Shown: positions 8,646 through 17,197, numbered from the stretch's first letter. The stretch: 64,000 bases of DNA from Iodidimonas sp. SYSU 1G8 (GCF_039655775.1 NZ_JBBYXJ010000002.1:1054001-1118000), one strand, 5' to 3'. The notes: generated from the sequence alone by a model not told the origin. Made by a program: numbers and translations.

Positions 8646-8731
8646 GGGTGCGCTCGAGCGTTCATTTTCGCGCTCGCGACGTGGTTCTCAAAAAGGATGC
8701 CCGGAATCGGGACCAGCGGGGAGCTATACCA

Positions 8732-9805
8732 ATGCCTACTGTCGCCGTTGATGATCGAGGCCCTGATGTCCATGCCGCGGATGCCAATTCCAGGGCTGCC
8801 CTGGTCAGGATCGAATCGCTGAGGCTCTATCCCGAGGTGGTGCGCCGCTTGGGCGGCAACCCGGAGGTGATCCTGGCGCGCGAGCCGCTGGACATCGCGT
8901 TGCTCGACCAGCCCGGCACGATGATTCCCTACCGCAAGATGATCCGGCTGCTGCACCGCACGGCCATCGAGCTGGACCGTCCGGATTTCGGGCTGGTATT
9001 CGCGTCCCGCCAGGGCGGTGCCGCGGTTCTGGGACCGCTCGAGGTGGCCATGGCCAACGCCGCGACCCTGGGCGACGCCTACCGCTATTGCGCCCAGCAC
9101 CTGAATGCCTACAGCTCGGTTGGCGACCTGAACATCGATATGGATTCCGACGGGCGCGTTGCCATCAGCTGGGGCATTCATCTCGATCGGCTGCTGCACC
9201 ATGAACAGGCCATCGAGCACGGTATCGCGCTGATGCACCACGCCATCCTGACCATCTCCGGCGGGGCGGTGCGCGCGAAGGAAATCTGGTTCGCACACGA
9301 CCACATCTCGCCGCCCGAGCGCTACGCCGGCTATTTCGGCGCGCGGGTGGAGATGAACGCGCCGTTCAACGCCGTCTTCCTCAACCGCAGCGACCTGGCC
9401 GTGCCGATCGCCAACCGCAGCCAGCAGCTCTACGAGATGGCGACCTCGTTCATCGATACCCAGTTTCCCGATGCGGCAAAACCGCTGTCAGCCAAGGTTC
9501 GGTCCATTGCCACCCGGCTGCTGCCCCATGGCGGCTGCCTGCACCTGGAAGTGGCGTCGGCCCTTGGCATGCACCCGCGCACGCTGCAGCGCCGGCTGCG
9601 GGACGAGGGCGTGAACTTCGAGGAGATCAAGGACGAGGTCCGCCGCGATGCCGCGCTGCGCTATCTGGGCCAGCCGAGCATCCCGCTGACCCGCGTCGCC
9701 GCGATGCTCGGCTACAGCGAGCCGTCGGTGCTGACGCGCAGCTGCTACCGCTGGTTCGGCAGCTCGCCGCGCAAGTACCGCAAGGCCATCGCCGGCACCG
9801 AGTAA
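8732..9805 (+). CDS. AraC-family transcriptional regulator (OruR-like)
   Basis: A 357-aa regulator: the N-terminal ~230 residues match the Arabinose_bd-like ligand domain of OruR-type proteins (VLGPLEVAMANAATLGDAYRYCAQHL), and the last ~90 residues form the double helix-turn-helix (LHLEVASALGMHPRTLQRRLRDEGVNF and IPLTRVAAMLGYSEPSVLTRSCYRWFG). ATG 8732 is preferred over an in-frame TTG at 8615 because the 39 extra residues would fall inside candidate operator B, and GGGGAG lies upstream of 8732. It is divergent from the ligase operon and central in the catabolic region; it is the obvious candidate to bind the four shared upstream elements. It converges on the P450 gene with 4 bp between stops. 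Confidence 0.92.
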   Translation: MPTVAVDDRGPDVHAADANSRAALVRIESLRLYPEVVRRLGGNPEVILAREPLDIALLDQPGTMIPYRKMIRLLHRTAIELDRPDFGLVFASRQGGAAVLGPLEVAMANAATLGDAYRYCAQHLNAYSSVGDLNIDMDSDGRVAISWGIHLDRLLHHEQAIEHGIALMHHAILTISGGAVRAKEIWFAHDHISPPERYAGYFGARVEMNAPFNAVFLNRSDLAVPIANRSQQLYEMATSFIDTQFPDAAKPLSAKVRSIATRLLPHGGCLHLEVASALGMHPRTLQRRLRDEGVNFEEIKDEVRRDAALRYLGQPSIPLTRVAAMLGYSEPSVLTRSCYRWFGSSPRKYRKAIAGTE

Positions 9806-9809
9806 GCCG

Positions 9810-11042
9810 TCACAGCTTGTCGAAGGCGATTTCCAGGCGGCTCGGCCCATAGGCGAAGAAGTGGGTCTGCCAGCCGATGCCATCCTCGCCGCGCGCCAGC
9901 CGCAGATTGCCCATGCGCTTCAGGATGCCCGCGATGGCGACCCGCAGCTCGCCGCGCGCCAGCTGGTTGCCGACGCAGAAATGCGCGCCGGTGCCGAACG
10001 CGAAATGCTTGCGGGCGTTGCCCCGGTTGACGTCGAGCGTGTCTGGATCGGGAAACACTTCCGGGTCGCGGTTGCCGGCGCCGTAGCGCAGCACGATGAT
10101 CGCGCCTTCCGGGATCGGCGTGCCGCCGATTTCGGTGGCGCGCGTCGCCCGCCGCCAAAGTCCCTGCACCGGCGCGTCGAGCCTCAGCACCTCCTCGACG
10201 AATTTCGTGATCAGCGACGGGTCGGCGCGCAATTGCTGCTCCAGCCCGGGCGTGGTGACGATGCGGTACATGGCGCTGGCCAGCGCGCCCACCGTGGTGT
10301 CGCTGCCCGCCGGCAGCATTTGCTCGACGATCTGGATGATCTCCTCGATCGACAGCCGCCTGCCATCGACCTCGGCGTGGACCAGGTCGCTGAGGATGCA
10401 TTCCCGCGGTGCCGCCCGGTATTCCTCGGCGCGGGCGACGATGAAGTGCTGCAACTCGCAGATGGTATGCGTCAGCTCGATCTGCCGCGCCTCGCCATTG
10501 TCCGGGTCGTTCTCCTGCACGATGGCATCGGCCCAACGCTTGAAGTCGGCATAGCGCTCGCGCGGCAGGCCGATCTGGTCCGACAATACGTGGTTGGGAA
10601 TCTTCACCGCGAGGTTGAAATAGAATTCCACCTCGCCGTCATCGATGATCTCGTCGATCATCTCATCGACCACGCCTTCCAGATATTCCTCCATCCTGCG
10701 CACGCGGGTGATGGTGAATACCTTGTCGACCAGGGCGCGGTGGATGGTGTGGATCGGCGGGTCGGACGCCACCAGCGCGGTTACCGGCATATAGCCCTTC
10801 TCGCGATAGATGGCGTCGATCTTCGCCTGATAGGGCGCGTTCTTCACCATCAGCTGGCCGGTGACGTTGGAGAAGGTCGCCGGATCGCTGGCCGCCTTTC
10901 GGATCTCGTCATAACCGGTGACGATGTAGAAGCCGCTGCGCGGGTCCAGGTAGACCGGCCCCGCCTTGCGCACCTCGGCATAGGCGGCGAACGGGCAGCG
11001 CTGGATTTCCGGATCGCTGAAGCTGATCGGTGCCGATGACAT
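9810..11042 (-). CDS. Cytochrome P450
   Basis: Soluble bacterial P450 of 410 aa, a heme-thiolate monooxygenase that would hydroxylate the pathway substrate. Visible marks are the heme-binding FGTGAHFCVG with C356, the oxygen-activating I-helix AGSDTT (245-250) and ExxR (E284-R287). ATG 11042 is chosen over 11060 because GGGAG is positioned about 8 bases upstream. No ferredoxin or reductase is adjacent. It lies 23 bp downstream of the TonB receptor gene on the same strand, so receptor and P450 are almost certainly co-transcribed from the promoter with candidate operator D, linking uptake and first oxidation of the same compound. Confidence 0.95.
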   Translation of the reverse strand: MSSAPISFSDPEIQRCPFAAYAEVRKAGPVYLDPRSGFYIVTGYDEIRKAASDPATFSNVTGQLMVKNAPYQAKIDAIYREKGYMPVTALVASDPPIHTIHRALVDKVFTITRVRRMEEYLEGVVDEMIDEIIDDGEVEFYFNLAVKIPNHVLSDQIGLPRERYADFKRWADAIVQENDPDNGEARQIELTHTICELQHFIVARAEEYRAAPRECILSDLVHAEVDGRRLSIEEIIQIVEQMLPAGSDTTVGALASAMYRIVTTPGLEQQLRADPSLITKFVEEVLRLDAPVQGLWRRATRATEIGGTPIPEGAIIVLRYGAGNRDPEVFPDPDTLDVNRGNARKHFAFGTGAHFCVGNQLARGELRVAIAGILKRMGNLRLARGEDGIGWQTHFFAYGPSRLEIAFDKL

Positions 11043-11065
11043 CCCCGTCTCCCTGCCCATGTCAG

Positions 11066-13333
11066 CTAGAAGTCATAATCTATCGTGAGGCCGATTTCGC
11101 GCGGTTCTTCATAGGACACGCGCGCCGCGCCCGCCGAGATGGTCGTCGAGCTGTAGGACTTGGTGTTGGTCAGGTTTCGTCCCCACAGCGAGAAGCGCCA
11201 ATTGCTGCCATCGGGCTGGTAGCTGATCTCGGCCGCCACCCGCGCATAGCCGCCCTGGACCAGCACGCCGAATGGATCGTAGGGCAGGTATTTGCTGGTG
11301 TAGTAGAGGCTGGGCGCGACGGTCAGTTCGCCGCCGGGCACGCTGGCCACGTAGTTGAGCGACAGCACGGCGCTGATCTTCGGCGCGCGCATCAGCCGGT
11401 CGCCGCTGACGTCACCGATAATGGCGCCGAGGCCGCCAAGCCCGATTGGCGGGCCGAAGCCGGCCGCGTTGGGGAAGTCGGTGAAGTCGGCTTTCGGCAT
11501 CCAGGTCAGGCCCGCGCGGACCGACAGCCCTTCGGTCAACTGCGCCGTGCCATCGAACTCCAGGCCGTAGATCCGCGCCGAGGCGGCGTTGGTCGGAATG
11601 ATCGCGGTGCCGGTGAACGACTGAATCTGCAGGTTCTTGTAGTCGTAATAGAAGCCCGCCAGGTTCAGGCTGTAATGGGCCTGGGCCGTCTTGAAGCCGA
11701 CCTCGTAGGCGGTGACCGTTTCCGGATTCACCGCTGGGCCCACCGTCAGGATTGGCAGGATGCCGCTCTTGAAACCCTTGGAGAACGTGGCATAGACGTT
11801 GGTCCGGTCGGATATCTCATAACGGATGCCGACGCGCGGCGTGACGCTGTCCCAGTGCGGGTCGGCGAATTCGAAATACGGCGCGCCGAAAAAGGTGACG
11901 AAGCCGGTCTTGCGTTCGTAGCTGTAGCGCACGCCCGCCGTCAGCGTCAGCCCGTCGACCACCTCGTAATCGCCCTGGGCGAAGATGCCGTAGGCCTTGG
12001 TCTTGACCTTCGTGGTAGCAATGAGCAGCGGCGGATAGACCACCTGCGGCGCGCCAGGCAGCGCGCCATTGGTGAAATCGTTGATCCATGCCGGGATCTT
12101 GCCGTTGCTGATGAACACGTTACCGCCGACCAGGAACGTCATCCGTCCCATGCGCTCCGACGTGAACAGGAAGTCCTGGAAGAAATTGTCGTTCGGCTGT
12201 TCGTCCTTGAACGCCAGGCAGGCGAAGGTGAACGGCGCGGCCGCCAGGCACTGCGGCGAATACGCGGCATCGACGTCGACCCGCTCCTGGTAGCGGCTGA
12301 GCGTATAGGCGCTGGTCGAGGTGAACGTGCCGATGCCCGTGTCGATGTCGATCTTCAGGCTGCCGCCATAGTTCTGGATTTTGGTGAGCGGATCGGGCGC
12401 GTCATACGCGTATTGCCACGGCCGCGTGCCGAAGATCGCGTCCGGGTACAGCGACGCCGCGGTCAGTCCATCGGACGGCAGGCCGACGCTGCCGTGGTCC
12501 GTCGAGCGCTGCATGTAATAGGCCGTCGCCAGGATCGTCACCCGGTCGCTGGGCGTGAACAGCAGCTTGCCGCGCAGCGTGTACGAGCGCAGCCAGTCCA
12601 TCCGGTCGCTGTCGTAATTGTTACCCACCGCCGGCAGTACGCCGGGCACGATGTTGCGCGAATAGCCGTCCACGTTGCGGTAGGCGAACGAGAAGCTGGC
12701 CGCCACCTTGTCGGCGACCAGCGGCCCGCTGATGAAGCCTTTGACGCCCAGGTCGTAGGATGACCGGCTCGTCCCCGCGCCGTCATATAGGCCGGCGGTG
12801 GCGCTGACGCTGCCCGTGGTCTCGAAACTGGGTGAGCGGGTGAAGATCTGAATCGCGCCGCCGGTCGCGTTGCGCCCGAACAGCGTGCCCTGCGGTCCCT
12901 TCGACACCTCGATGCGATCGATGTCCGGCAGGTCGATGGACGCGCCCGCCTGGGTACCTTCATAGACGCCGTCGATATAGAGCGCGATCGGGTTGTCCGA
13001 ACCCGGGCCGGTGACCAGCGTGGTGATACCGCGCAGGGCCGGCTGGACGAAATTGCCCTGTGCCTGCAGGGTCAGGCCCGGCGTGACCAGCGCCAGGTCG
13101 CGCAGGTTGTCGACGCCCGCCGCCTCGAGCTGCGCGCCGGTCTGCACGGTGATCGAGATCGGTACGTCCTCCTGCCGCTCGGCACGGCGCTGCGCCGTCA
13201 CCGTGACCTCGCCCACGGCCGAAGGCGCCGCCGCCGCAACGGGTGTGCCCGGTGGCGGCGCATCCTGCGCCCAGGCCGGTGCTGCGGCCGACGCGCACAG
13301 CATGGCGACCCCCGACAGGTAAAGATGTCTCAT
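11066..13333 (-). CDS. TonB-dependent outer-membrane receptor of the AraC-linked cluster
   Basis: Receptor of about 755 aa. It has a signal peptide (MRHLYLSGVAML...PAWA), a TonB-box-like EVTVTAQRR, a plug with VPISITVQTG, ALRGITT and EVSKGPQGTLFGRNATGGAI, and a C-terminal barrel ending in IGLTIDYDF. This plug style is typical of catabolic receptors in TonB-rich alphaproteobacteria that take up hydrophobic organics. The start is uncertain: in-frame ATGs occur at 13357, 13348 and 13333; 13333 gives the cleanest signal peptide, with GGGAAG upstream. It heads a receptor-P450 operon and is preceded by candidate operator D. The ligand is inferred to be the substrate of this cluster. Confidence 0.93.
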   Translation of the reverse strand: MRHLYLSGVAMLCASAAAPAWAQDAPPPGTPVAAAAPSAVGEVTVTAQRRAERQEDVPISITVQTGAQLEAAGVDNLRDLALVTPGLTLQAQGNFVQPALRGITTLVTGPGSDNPIALYIDGVYEGTQAGASIDLPDIDRIEVSKGPQGTLFGRNATGGAIQIFTRSPSFETTGSVSATAGLYDGAGTSRSSYDLGVKGFISGPLVADKVAASFSFAYRNVDGYSRNIVPGVLPAVGNNYDSDRMDWLRSYTLRGKLLFTPSDRVTILATAYYMQRSTDHGSVGLPSDGLTAASLYPDAIFGTRPWQYAYDAPDPLTKIQNYGGSLKIDIDTGIGTFTSTSAYTLSRYQERVDVDAAYSPQCLAAAPFTFACLAFKDEQPNDNFFQDFLFTSERMGRMTFLVGGNVFISNGKIPAWINDFTNGALPGAPQVVYPPLLIATTKVKTKAYGIFAQGDYEVVDGLTLTAGVRYSYERKTGFVTFFGAPYFEFADPHWDSVTPRVGIRYEISDRTNVYATFSKGFKSGILPILTVGPAVNPETVTAYEVGFKTAQAHYSLNLAGFYYDYKNLQIQSFTGTAIIPTNAASARIYGLEFDGTAQLTEGLSVRAGLTWMPKADFTDFPNAAGFGPPIGLGGLGAIIGDVSGDRLMRAPKISAVLSLNYVASVPGGELTVAPSLYYTSKYLPYDPFGVLVQGGYARVAAEISYQPDGSNWRFSLWGRNLTNTKSYSSTTISAGAARVSYEEPREIGLTIDYDF

Positions 13334-13444
13334 TGTCACGCTTCCCATGGCACCCATCCCCTCGTTTCCCCGCAACGCCGCTTCTGTTCCCCGAAGCCGC
13401 GATCCCTGGCGTCAGGCAAATAATGGGTGCCGGGTTCGGCGCGC

Positions 13445-13486
13445 GTCTTTATCTTTGACGACAATTATCCCGGCGGGAGGCGGCGG
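13445..13486 (-). promoter_or_regulatory. Candidate AraC-type operator, site D (receptor-P450 operon), degenerate
   Basis: On the minus strand TTGTCG (13464-13459) is followed after 7 bases by TAAAGAC (13451-13445), a 5/7 match to the TCAAGAT block of the other sites. The upstream half-site is weak (CCGCCG at 13486-13481, 22 bp spacing). The 7 spacer bases begin TCAAA, as at site B. Confidence 0.45.
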
Positions 13487-13510
13487 CTGGCGCGCCGAAG
13501 GCGGCGGATT

Positions 13511-13551
13511 CTGTCGTTCCGAGCACCTGTTTTGTCGCCGCCGGTCAAGAT
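13511..13551 (+). promoter_or_regulatory. Candidate AraC-type operator, site C (SnoaL-like gene)
   Basis: CTGTCG (13511-13516) and TTGTCG (13532-13537) are spaced 21 bp, followed after 7 bases by TCAAGAT (13545-13551), matching site A in all three blocks. It ends 55 bp before the start codon of the SnoaL-like gene. Together with site D on the other strand, it sits in the 272-bp divergent interval between the receptor and that gene. Confidence 0.6.
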
Positions 13552-13605
13552 GCCGGCGTGACCGCCGTGATAGGCACGAACCAATGTCCGGGGAGGGACG
13601 CGCCG

Positions 13606-14133
13606 ATGCAGGACACGCTCAACGAGGTCATCGCCCATCACTGCATTCGCCAGGTCCTGGAGCGGTATTGCCGCGGCATCGACCGGCTCGACGCGGCCCT
13701 GATCGACAGCGTCTACTGGGAGGATGCCACCGACAATCACGGCATCTATGTCGGTCCCGGCAAGGATTTCTCGGCGTTCATCATCTCAATGCTGCGAGAC
13801 GCGTTCACAGCCACCATGCATTTCATCGGCCAGTCCAACATCGCTGTCACCGGCGACCGCGCCGCGGCCGAAACCTATTTCGTCGCCTACCACACCAGAA
13901 ACGAGGACGCCGGCGCGGTCGTTGACGTCGCCGCTGGCCGCTACGCTGACATGTTCGAGCGACGCGGCGACGAATGGCGCATCCGTGACCGCACCGTGGT
14001 GATGGATTGGGTGGAAACCCGCCACGGCCTGGACCGCGCGGCGCTGGCCCTGGGCAGCTTCACCAACGGGACGCGGGACACGGCCGATCTCAGCTACCAC
14101 GCCTATGGCTGGGCGCTGAAACAGGATCGGTAA
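13606..14133 (+). CDS. SnoaL-like / NTF2-fold protein
   Basis: A 175-aa protein of the SnoaL_4 type (RYCRGIDRLDAALIDSVYWEDATDNHG near residues 23-46), with the cone-shaped alpha+beta NTF2 fold. Members are small cyclases, isomerases, dehydratases or oxygenase beta-like partners; the motif does not define the reaction. ATG 13606 is preceded by GGGGAGGG; the in-frame GTG at 13558 lacks such a site. The gene is alone on its strand between the receptor-P450 operon and the second crotonase and has its own candidate operator C, so it probably works in the same pathway. A paralogue (20229-20771) accompanies the second Rieske oxygenase. Confidence 0.85.
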   Translation: MQDTLNEVIAHHCIRQVLERYCRGIDRLDAALIDSVYWEDATDNHGIYVGPGKDFSAFIISMLRDAFTATMHFIGQSNIAVTGDRAAAETYFVAYHTRNEDAGAVVDVAAGRYADMFERRGDEWRIRDRTVVMDWVETRHGLDRAALALGSFTNGTRDTADLSYHAYGWALKQDR

Positions 14134-14182
14134 CCGGAAGGACGCGCACGGAATGGCGTTTCCGATGTCTACGGCGGGTCGT

Positions 14183-15253
14183 TCAGGCGTGCGCCTCGAT
14201 GCCGTCGATGAGGCCCCAGGCCAAGGCTTCCATGGCGGTCAGCGGCCTTCCTGACAGCCCTAACCAAGCGGTGCGGTGCCGGCCGATCCGCCGCCGGATG
14301 GTGACGGTGCCGCCGGCACCGGGGATCAGGCCCATGTGCACTTCGGGCAGATAGAAGCGCGCGTCGGGCGCGGCGACCACCGAACGTGCCGCCGCCGGAA
14401 TCTCGATGCCGGCGCCGAAGCACGCGCCGTGAATGTGGGCGGACAGAGCGTCTCCGCAATCCTGCACCATGCCGGCGACCGACTGTGCCAGACGAATGCC
14501 CTGCTCGGATGGCCGGTCCGTGGCGCTACCGAACTCGGCGAGGTCGCCGCCGCTGCAGAATGACGGGCCTTTGCCGTCCAGCGTGATACGTTCGATGGCC
14601 GGATCGGCCGCCGCATTGCGCAACGCCTCGGCCAGCTGATGCCCCATGGCGTCGTTGAGCGCATTGTGGAGATGCGGCCGGTTCAGGGTAATGCGCAGGC
14701 TGTGTTTGCGGCGCGACAGTGTCACCAGCGTGTCGACGTTCGGGGCGCGCGTCCTGGGCGGATTGGCCTCGCGCCAGCGGCGAAATTCGGCGCCCGTCAG
14801 AAGCGCCGAGTACCCGACGGATTCGAGAACGAGGCCGTCGGTGAATGGCAGGCGTTCGCTCAACCGCAAAACCCTCGCGAAGACCGAGGCGGCAAGCGGA
14901 TTGGCGAGGGCCCGCCGATGCAGTCTTTCTGCCTCGAGCGGTAGTGCCTCGGGCACCACGCTTACCCATTCGCGGTTGGGGCAGGGATGGCTGGTCATCA
15001 GCACGTCGAAAATCCCGCCCAGTCCTTCCGGTACCTCGCCGTCTTGGTCGATGCCGATCAGCACGCCCGATCGGGGCGCGGCGAGTCGTGTTTCGGCAAT
15101 CTCAGGCCGCCACGACCCATCGAGTTTGACAACGGTAACCGTTGTAGCGTCGGCGGCCGAGAGATGCTCGCCCGTGTGAGGATCGACCAGCAAGTCGAGA
15201 AGCTCGATCAGCGATGGAAACCCGGTAACGGTCGGTGGCTCGCGATCGCTCAC
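14183..15253 (-). CDS. Crotonase-family enoyl-CoA hydratase with N-terminal extension
   Basis: A 356-aa protein. The C-terminal ~190 residues are a crotonase domain: GKGPSFCSGGDL (oxyanion hole), HGACFGAGIEIPAAAR and YLPEVHMGLIPGAGGT, which retain both glutamates expected of a hydratase. The first ~155 residues (from GFPSLIELLDLLVDPHTGEHL) are not a crotonase core and are not recognised. They may be a diverged second module or a CoA/partner-binding extension. The start is GTG at 15253; no convincing ribosome binding site is visible, so the N terminus is tentative. It is convergent with the SnoaL-like gene and has no visible copy of the operator motif, so membership in the catabolic regulon is only by position. 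Confidence 0.82.
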   Translation of the reverse strand: MSDREPPTVTGFPSLIELLDLLVDPHTGEHLSAADATTVTVVKLDGSWRPEIAETRLAAPRSGVLIGIDQDGEVPEGLGGIFDVLMTSHPCPNREWVSVVPEALPLEAERLHRRALANPLAASVFARVLRLSERLPFTDGLVLESVGYSALLTGAEFRRWREANPPRTRAPNVDTLVTLSRRKHSLRITLNRPHLHNALNDAMGHQLAEALRNAAADPAIERITLDGKGPSFCSGGDLAEFGSATDRPSEQGIRLAQSVAGMVQDCGDALSAHIHGACFGAGIEIPAAARSVVAAPDARFYLPEVHMGLIPGAGGTVTIRRRIGRHRTAWLGLSGRPLTAMEALAWGLIDGIEAHA

Positions 15254-15458
15254 GGCGCGGTCCAGGCGATATGTCTGACACCCCGTTCGGTCCCGTGGTC
15301 TTTCGATGTGCCCGTTAGGGGATTGCGCACCCGGATGTCACCTCTGCCGTCCGAAGCACAGCGTCGCGGTCCTCGGTCCAGATTTCAAGTCCGAGAACGC
15401 CAAAAGGTGGAACGGTGCCCGATTTCACGCGGCGGCGTTCCCGCCGCCGTCCAAGGCG

Positions 15459-15890
15459 CTACTGGGATGAATAGGTCGCGCCGTTGTAACGATACCGGTC
15501 GTCATCGTTCAGCATGATGTCGAGCCAACCCGCGGTTTTCGTATCGGTGAGCCTGACGGTCTCCACGCCGGGAACGCTGAACATCACGTCGAACTTCCCG
15601 TTGGCGGACGACATCACGAAGAAGCATGGGCCGCTGCGGCCACACAGATATTCGGAATTGAGTTCGCCGAGAATTTCCGGCTTTCCATCGGCATTCAGGT
15701 CGTGCTTCAGGGCGCGGATACTGACCGAGGCGCCAGCCTCCTTGGCCTCGGCGATGGATTCTTGCCAAGCGGTTTCCGCCAAACCGACGGCGTCCGGCTC
15801 GCTTTTGGAGAAATCAATAGTCGCGCTCAGTGCCGGGGCGGCGACCGCCCAGACGAGCACGAACAGTCCCGCGCCTAGATACGTTTTCAT
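15459..15890 (-). CDS. Small exported protein of unknown function
   Basis: A 143-aa protein with a clear Sec signal peptide (MKTYLGAGLFVLVWAVAAPALSA) and therefore probably periplasmic. The mature part has two Cys close together (LCGRSGPCFF), possibly a disulfide, and ends YRYNGATYSSQ. The stretch DLNADGKPEILGELNSEYLCG resembles EF-hand-like/FG-GAP 'DxNxDGxxE' segments that bind calcium, an inference only. ATG 15890 begins the signal peptide directly and follows GGGGGGAG, though the spacing is short; an ATG at 15902 is in frame. No operon partner: both flanks are intergenic. Confidence 0.75.
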   Translation of the reverse strand: MKTYLGAGLFVLVWAVAAPALSATIDFSKSEPDAVGLAETAWQESIAEAKEAGASVSIRALKHDLNADGKPEILGELNSEYLCGRSGPCFFVMSSANGKFDVMFSVPGVETVRLTDTKTAGWLDIMLNDDDRYRYNGATYSSQ

Positions 15891-16295
15891 GGCTCCCCCC
15901 ATAACGCATCGGAAAACACGCCTAGCTTATCACAGGATAGTCACTCATTGCGATATCAGTACAGGAAAGTGGTCAGGACAAATTTCCCAGCGGAAAGTTC
16001 ACCAAGTCCAATTTTGTGTCGATGACCAGCGTTGTTCTGGTCTTCCTTCGGGATATTCCCGCCGTAGGAACGCGATCAATTTCTCCCGGATTTGGCATCT
16101 CAGGTCCAAGCCTTGGGAGAGGTGCTTGCGCTTACAGGGACGCGAAGCTTCATGGCATCGTGAAGACTTTCGGTGATCTGAAGGTTAATGACATGCCTGT
16201 CTCAAAAGGGGCTGGCCTGAGGGAGATCCCTCGAGTTCGCGGCGAATGACTTCCCTCACACGCAACCGGGTTCCTAACCGCAGTCCAGGCATGCA
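15891..16295. other. Intergenic stretch with no recognised feature
   Basis: About 400 bp of visibly lower GC between the small exported protein and otsB. A 77-codon open frame (16016-16249) has no recognisable domain, no ribosome binding site and unlikely composition, so it was not called. No repeat, tRNA or terminator was seen. Confidence 0.5.
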
Positions 16296-16320
16296 GGAAC
16301 CACGACGCGGCACTGGAGTT
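16296..16320 (+). promoter_or_regulatory. Candidate EcfG-type general-stress promoter of otsB
   Basis: GGAAC (16296-16300), 16 bases, then AGTT (16317-16320), against the alphaproteobacterial EcfG form GGAAC-N16/17-CGTT. The start codon begins only 9 bp later (16329), so a transcript from this promoter would start at or next to the ATG (leaderless or nearly so). Confidence 0.5.
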
Positions 16321-16328
16321 GGCTAGTC

Positions 16329-17090
16329 ATGCGTGCTCCCGACTGCAAATCGGTTCCGGATTCTGCTTGTGTAGCCTTGCCCCAGCCGCCCGCGTTGACC
16401 GGGCGCGAGGCGTTGTTTCTCGACTTCGATGGAACGTTGACCCCAATCGCGAGCACACCGGACGCCGTCAGGGTGGATGCGGCGCTTCCTCCGCTTCTTG
16501 AGCGACTATCCTGCCGGCTCGGCGGCGCATTGGCGTTGCTGACCGGTCGTCCCTTGGCGCAGGTCGACGACCTCCTCGGCATGAGGCTGCCCGGTGCCGG
16601 CGTCCATGGATTGGAGTTCAGGGCGTCCTCCGAGGGGCCGATCAACTATCTCGGTCCACAATGGCCACTGAAGCCTGTCGAAAACGCTCTCGCCCCTGTC
16701 CTGGAGGCGGATACGCGGTTGTTGCTCGAGACCAAGCCCGGCTCGGTAGCGCTACACTATCGTGCGGCGCCCGAACGGGCGGAGGAACTCGCGGCGGTGG
16801 CTTTGGATGTGGTCGGCCGCCACCGCGACTTGACGCTATTGCACGGTGATTGCGTGCTGGAAATCAAGCCGGTCGGTTTCGACAAAGGACGGGCGATGGC
16901 CATGTTCCTGGGTCTCGAACCGTGGTCCGGACGTCTTCCGGTGGCGGTGGGGGACGATGTCACCGACGAGGACGCATTCCGGAAGGCGGCGGCCATCGGC
17001 GGTTACGGGATCAAGATCGGTCGCGCGGCTACACAGGCGCGATATCGTCTGGCAACGACGATATCGCTCGCCGCTTGGTTGCGACTGTAA
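16329..17090 (+). CDS. otsB: Trehalose-6-phosphate phosphatase
   Basis: HAD-superfamily phosphatase (253 aa) that converts trehalose-6-phosphate to trehalose, the second step of the OtsA-OtsB route for the osmo- and desiccation protectant. Motif I DFDGTLTPI gives the nucleophile D32 and acid D34; LLTGRPL is motif II and GDDVTDEDAF is the terminal Mg-binding motif. The ATG is close behind an EcfG-like promoter; a weak GGAG is further off than usual. otsA follows after 175 bp with its own candidate stress promoter, so the two genes are neighbours but perhaps not a strict operon. Confidence 0.93.
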   Translation: MRAPDCKSVPDSACVALPQPPALTGREALFLDFDGTLTPIASTPDAVRVDAALPPLLERLSCRLGGALALLTGRPLAQVDDLLGMRLPGAGVHGLEFRASSEGPINYLGPQWPLKPVENALAPVLEADTRLLLETKPGSVALHYRAAPERAEELAAVALDVVGRHRDLTLLHGDCVLEIKPVGFDKGRAMAMFLGLEPWSGRLPVAVGDDVTDEDAFRKAAAIGGYGIKIGRAATQARYRLATTISLAAWLRL

Positions 17091-17172
17091 CCACCAGAGT
17101 TGCGACAACGCCGAGAGAGTGCGGTTTGTTGCGGTATCGATACGACGCATGTGTCGGTTTCGCCACGGCCTC

Positions 17173-17197
17173 GGAACAAAGGTGACGTCTTCAGGTT
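17173..17197 (+). promoter_or_regulatory. Candidate EcfG-type general-stress promoter of otsA
   Basis: GGAAC (17173-17177), a 16-base spacer and GGTT (17194-17197), 69 bp before the otsA start. This matches the EcfG -35/-10 layout with one mismatch at the first base of the CGTT element. Trehalose synthase genes are typical members of the alphaproteobacterial general stress regulon. Confidence 0.55.

Noticed and set aside
8615-8731. TTG start extending the AraC regulator by 39 residues
   Set aside because: The extension lies in the shared operator and has no conserved sequence; ATG 8732 has a better ribosome binding site.
16016-16249. 77-codon open frame in the gap before otsB
   Set aside because: No ribosome binding site, domain or compositional support; the surrounding DNA is non-coding in character.
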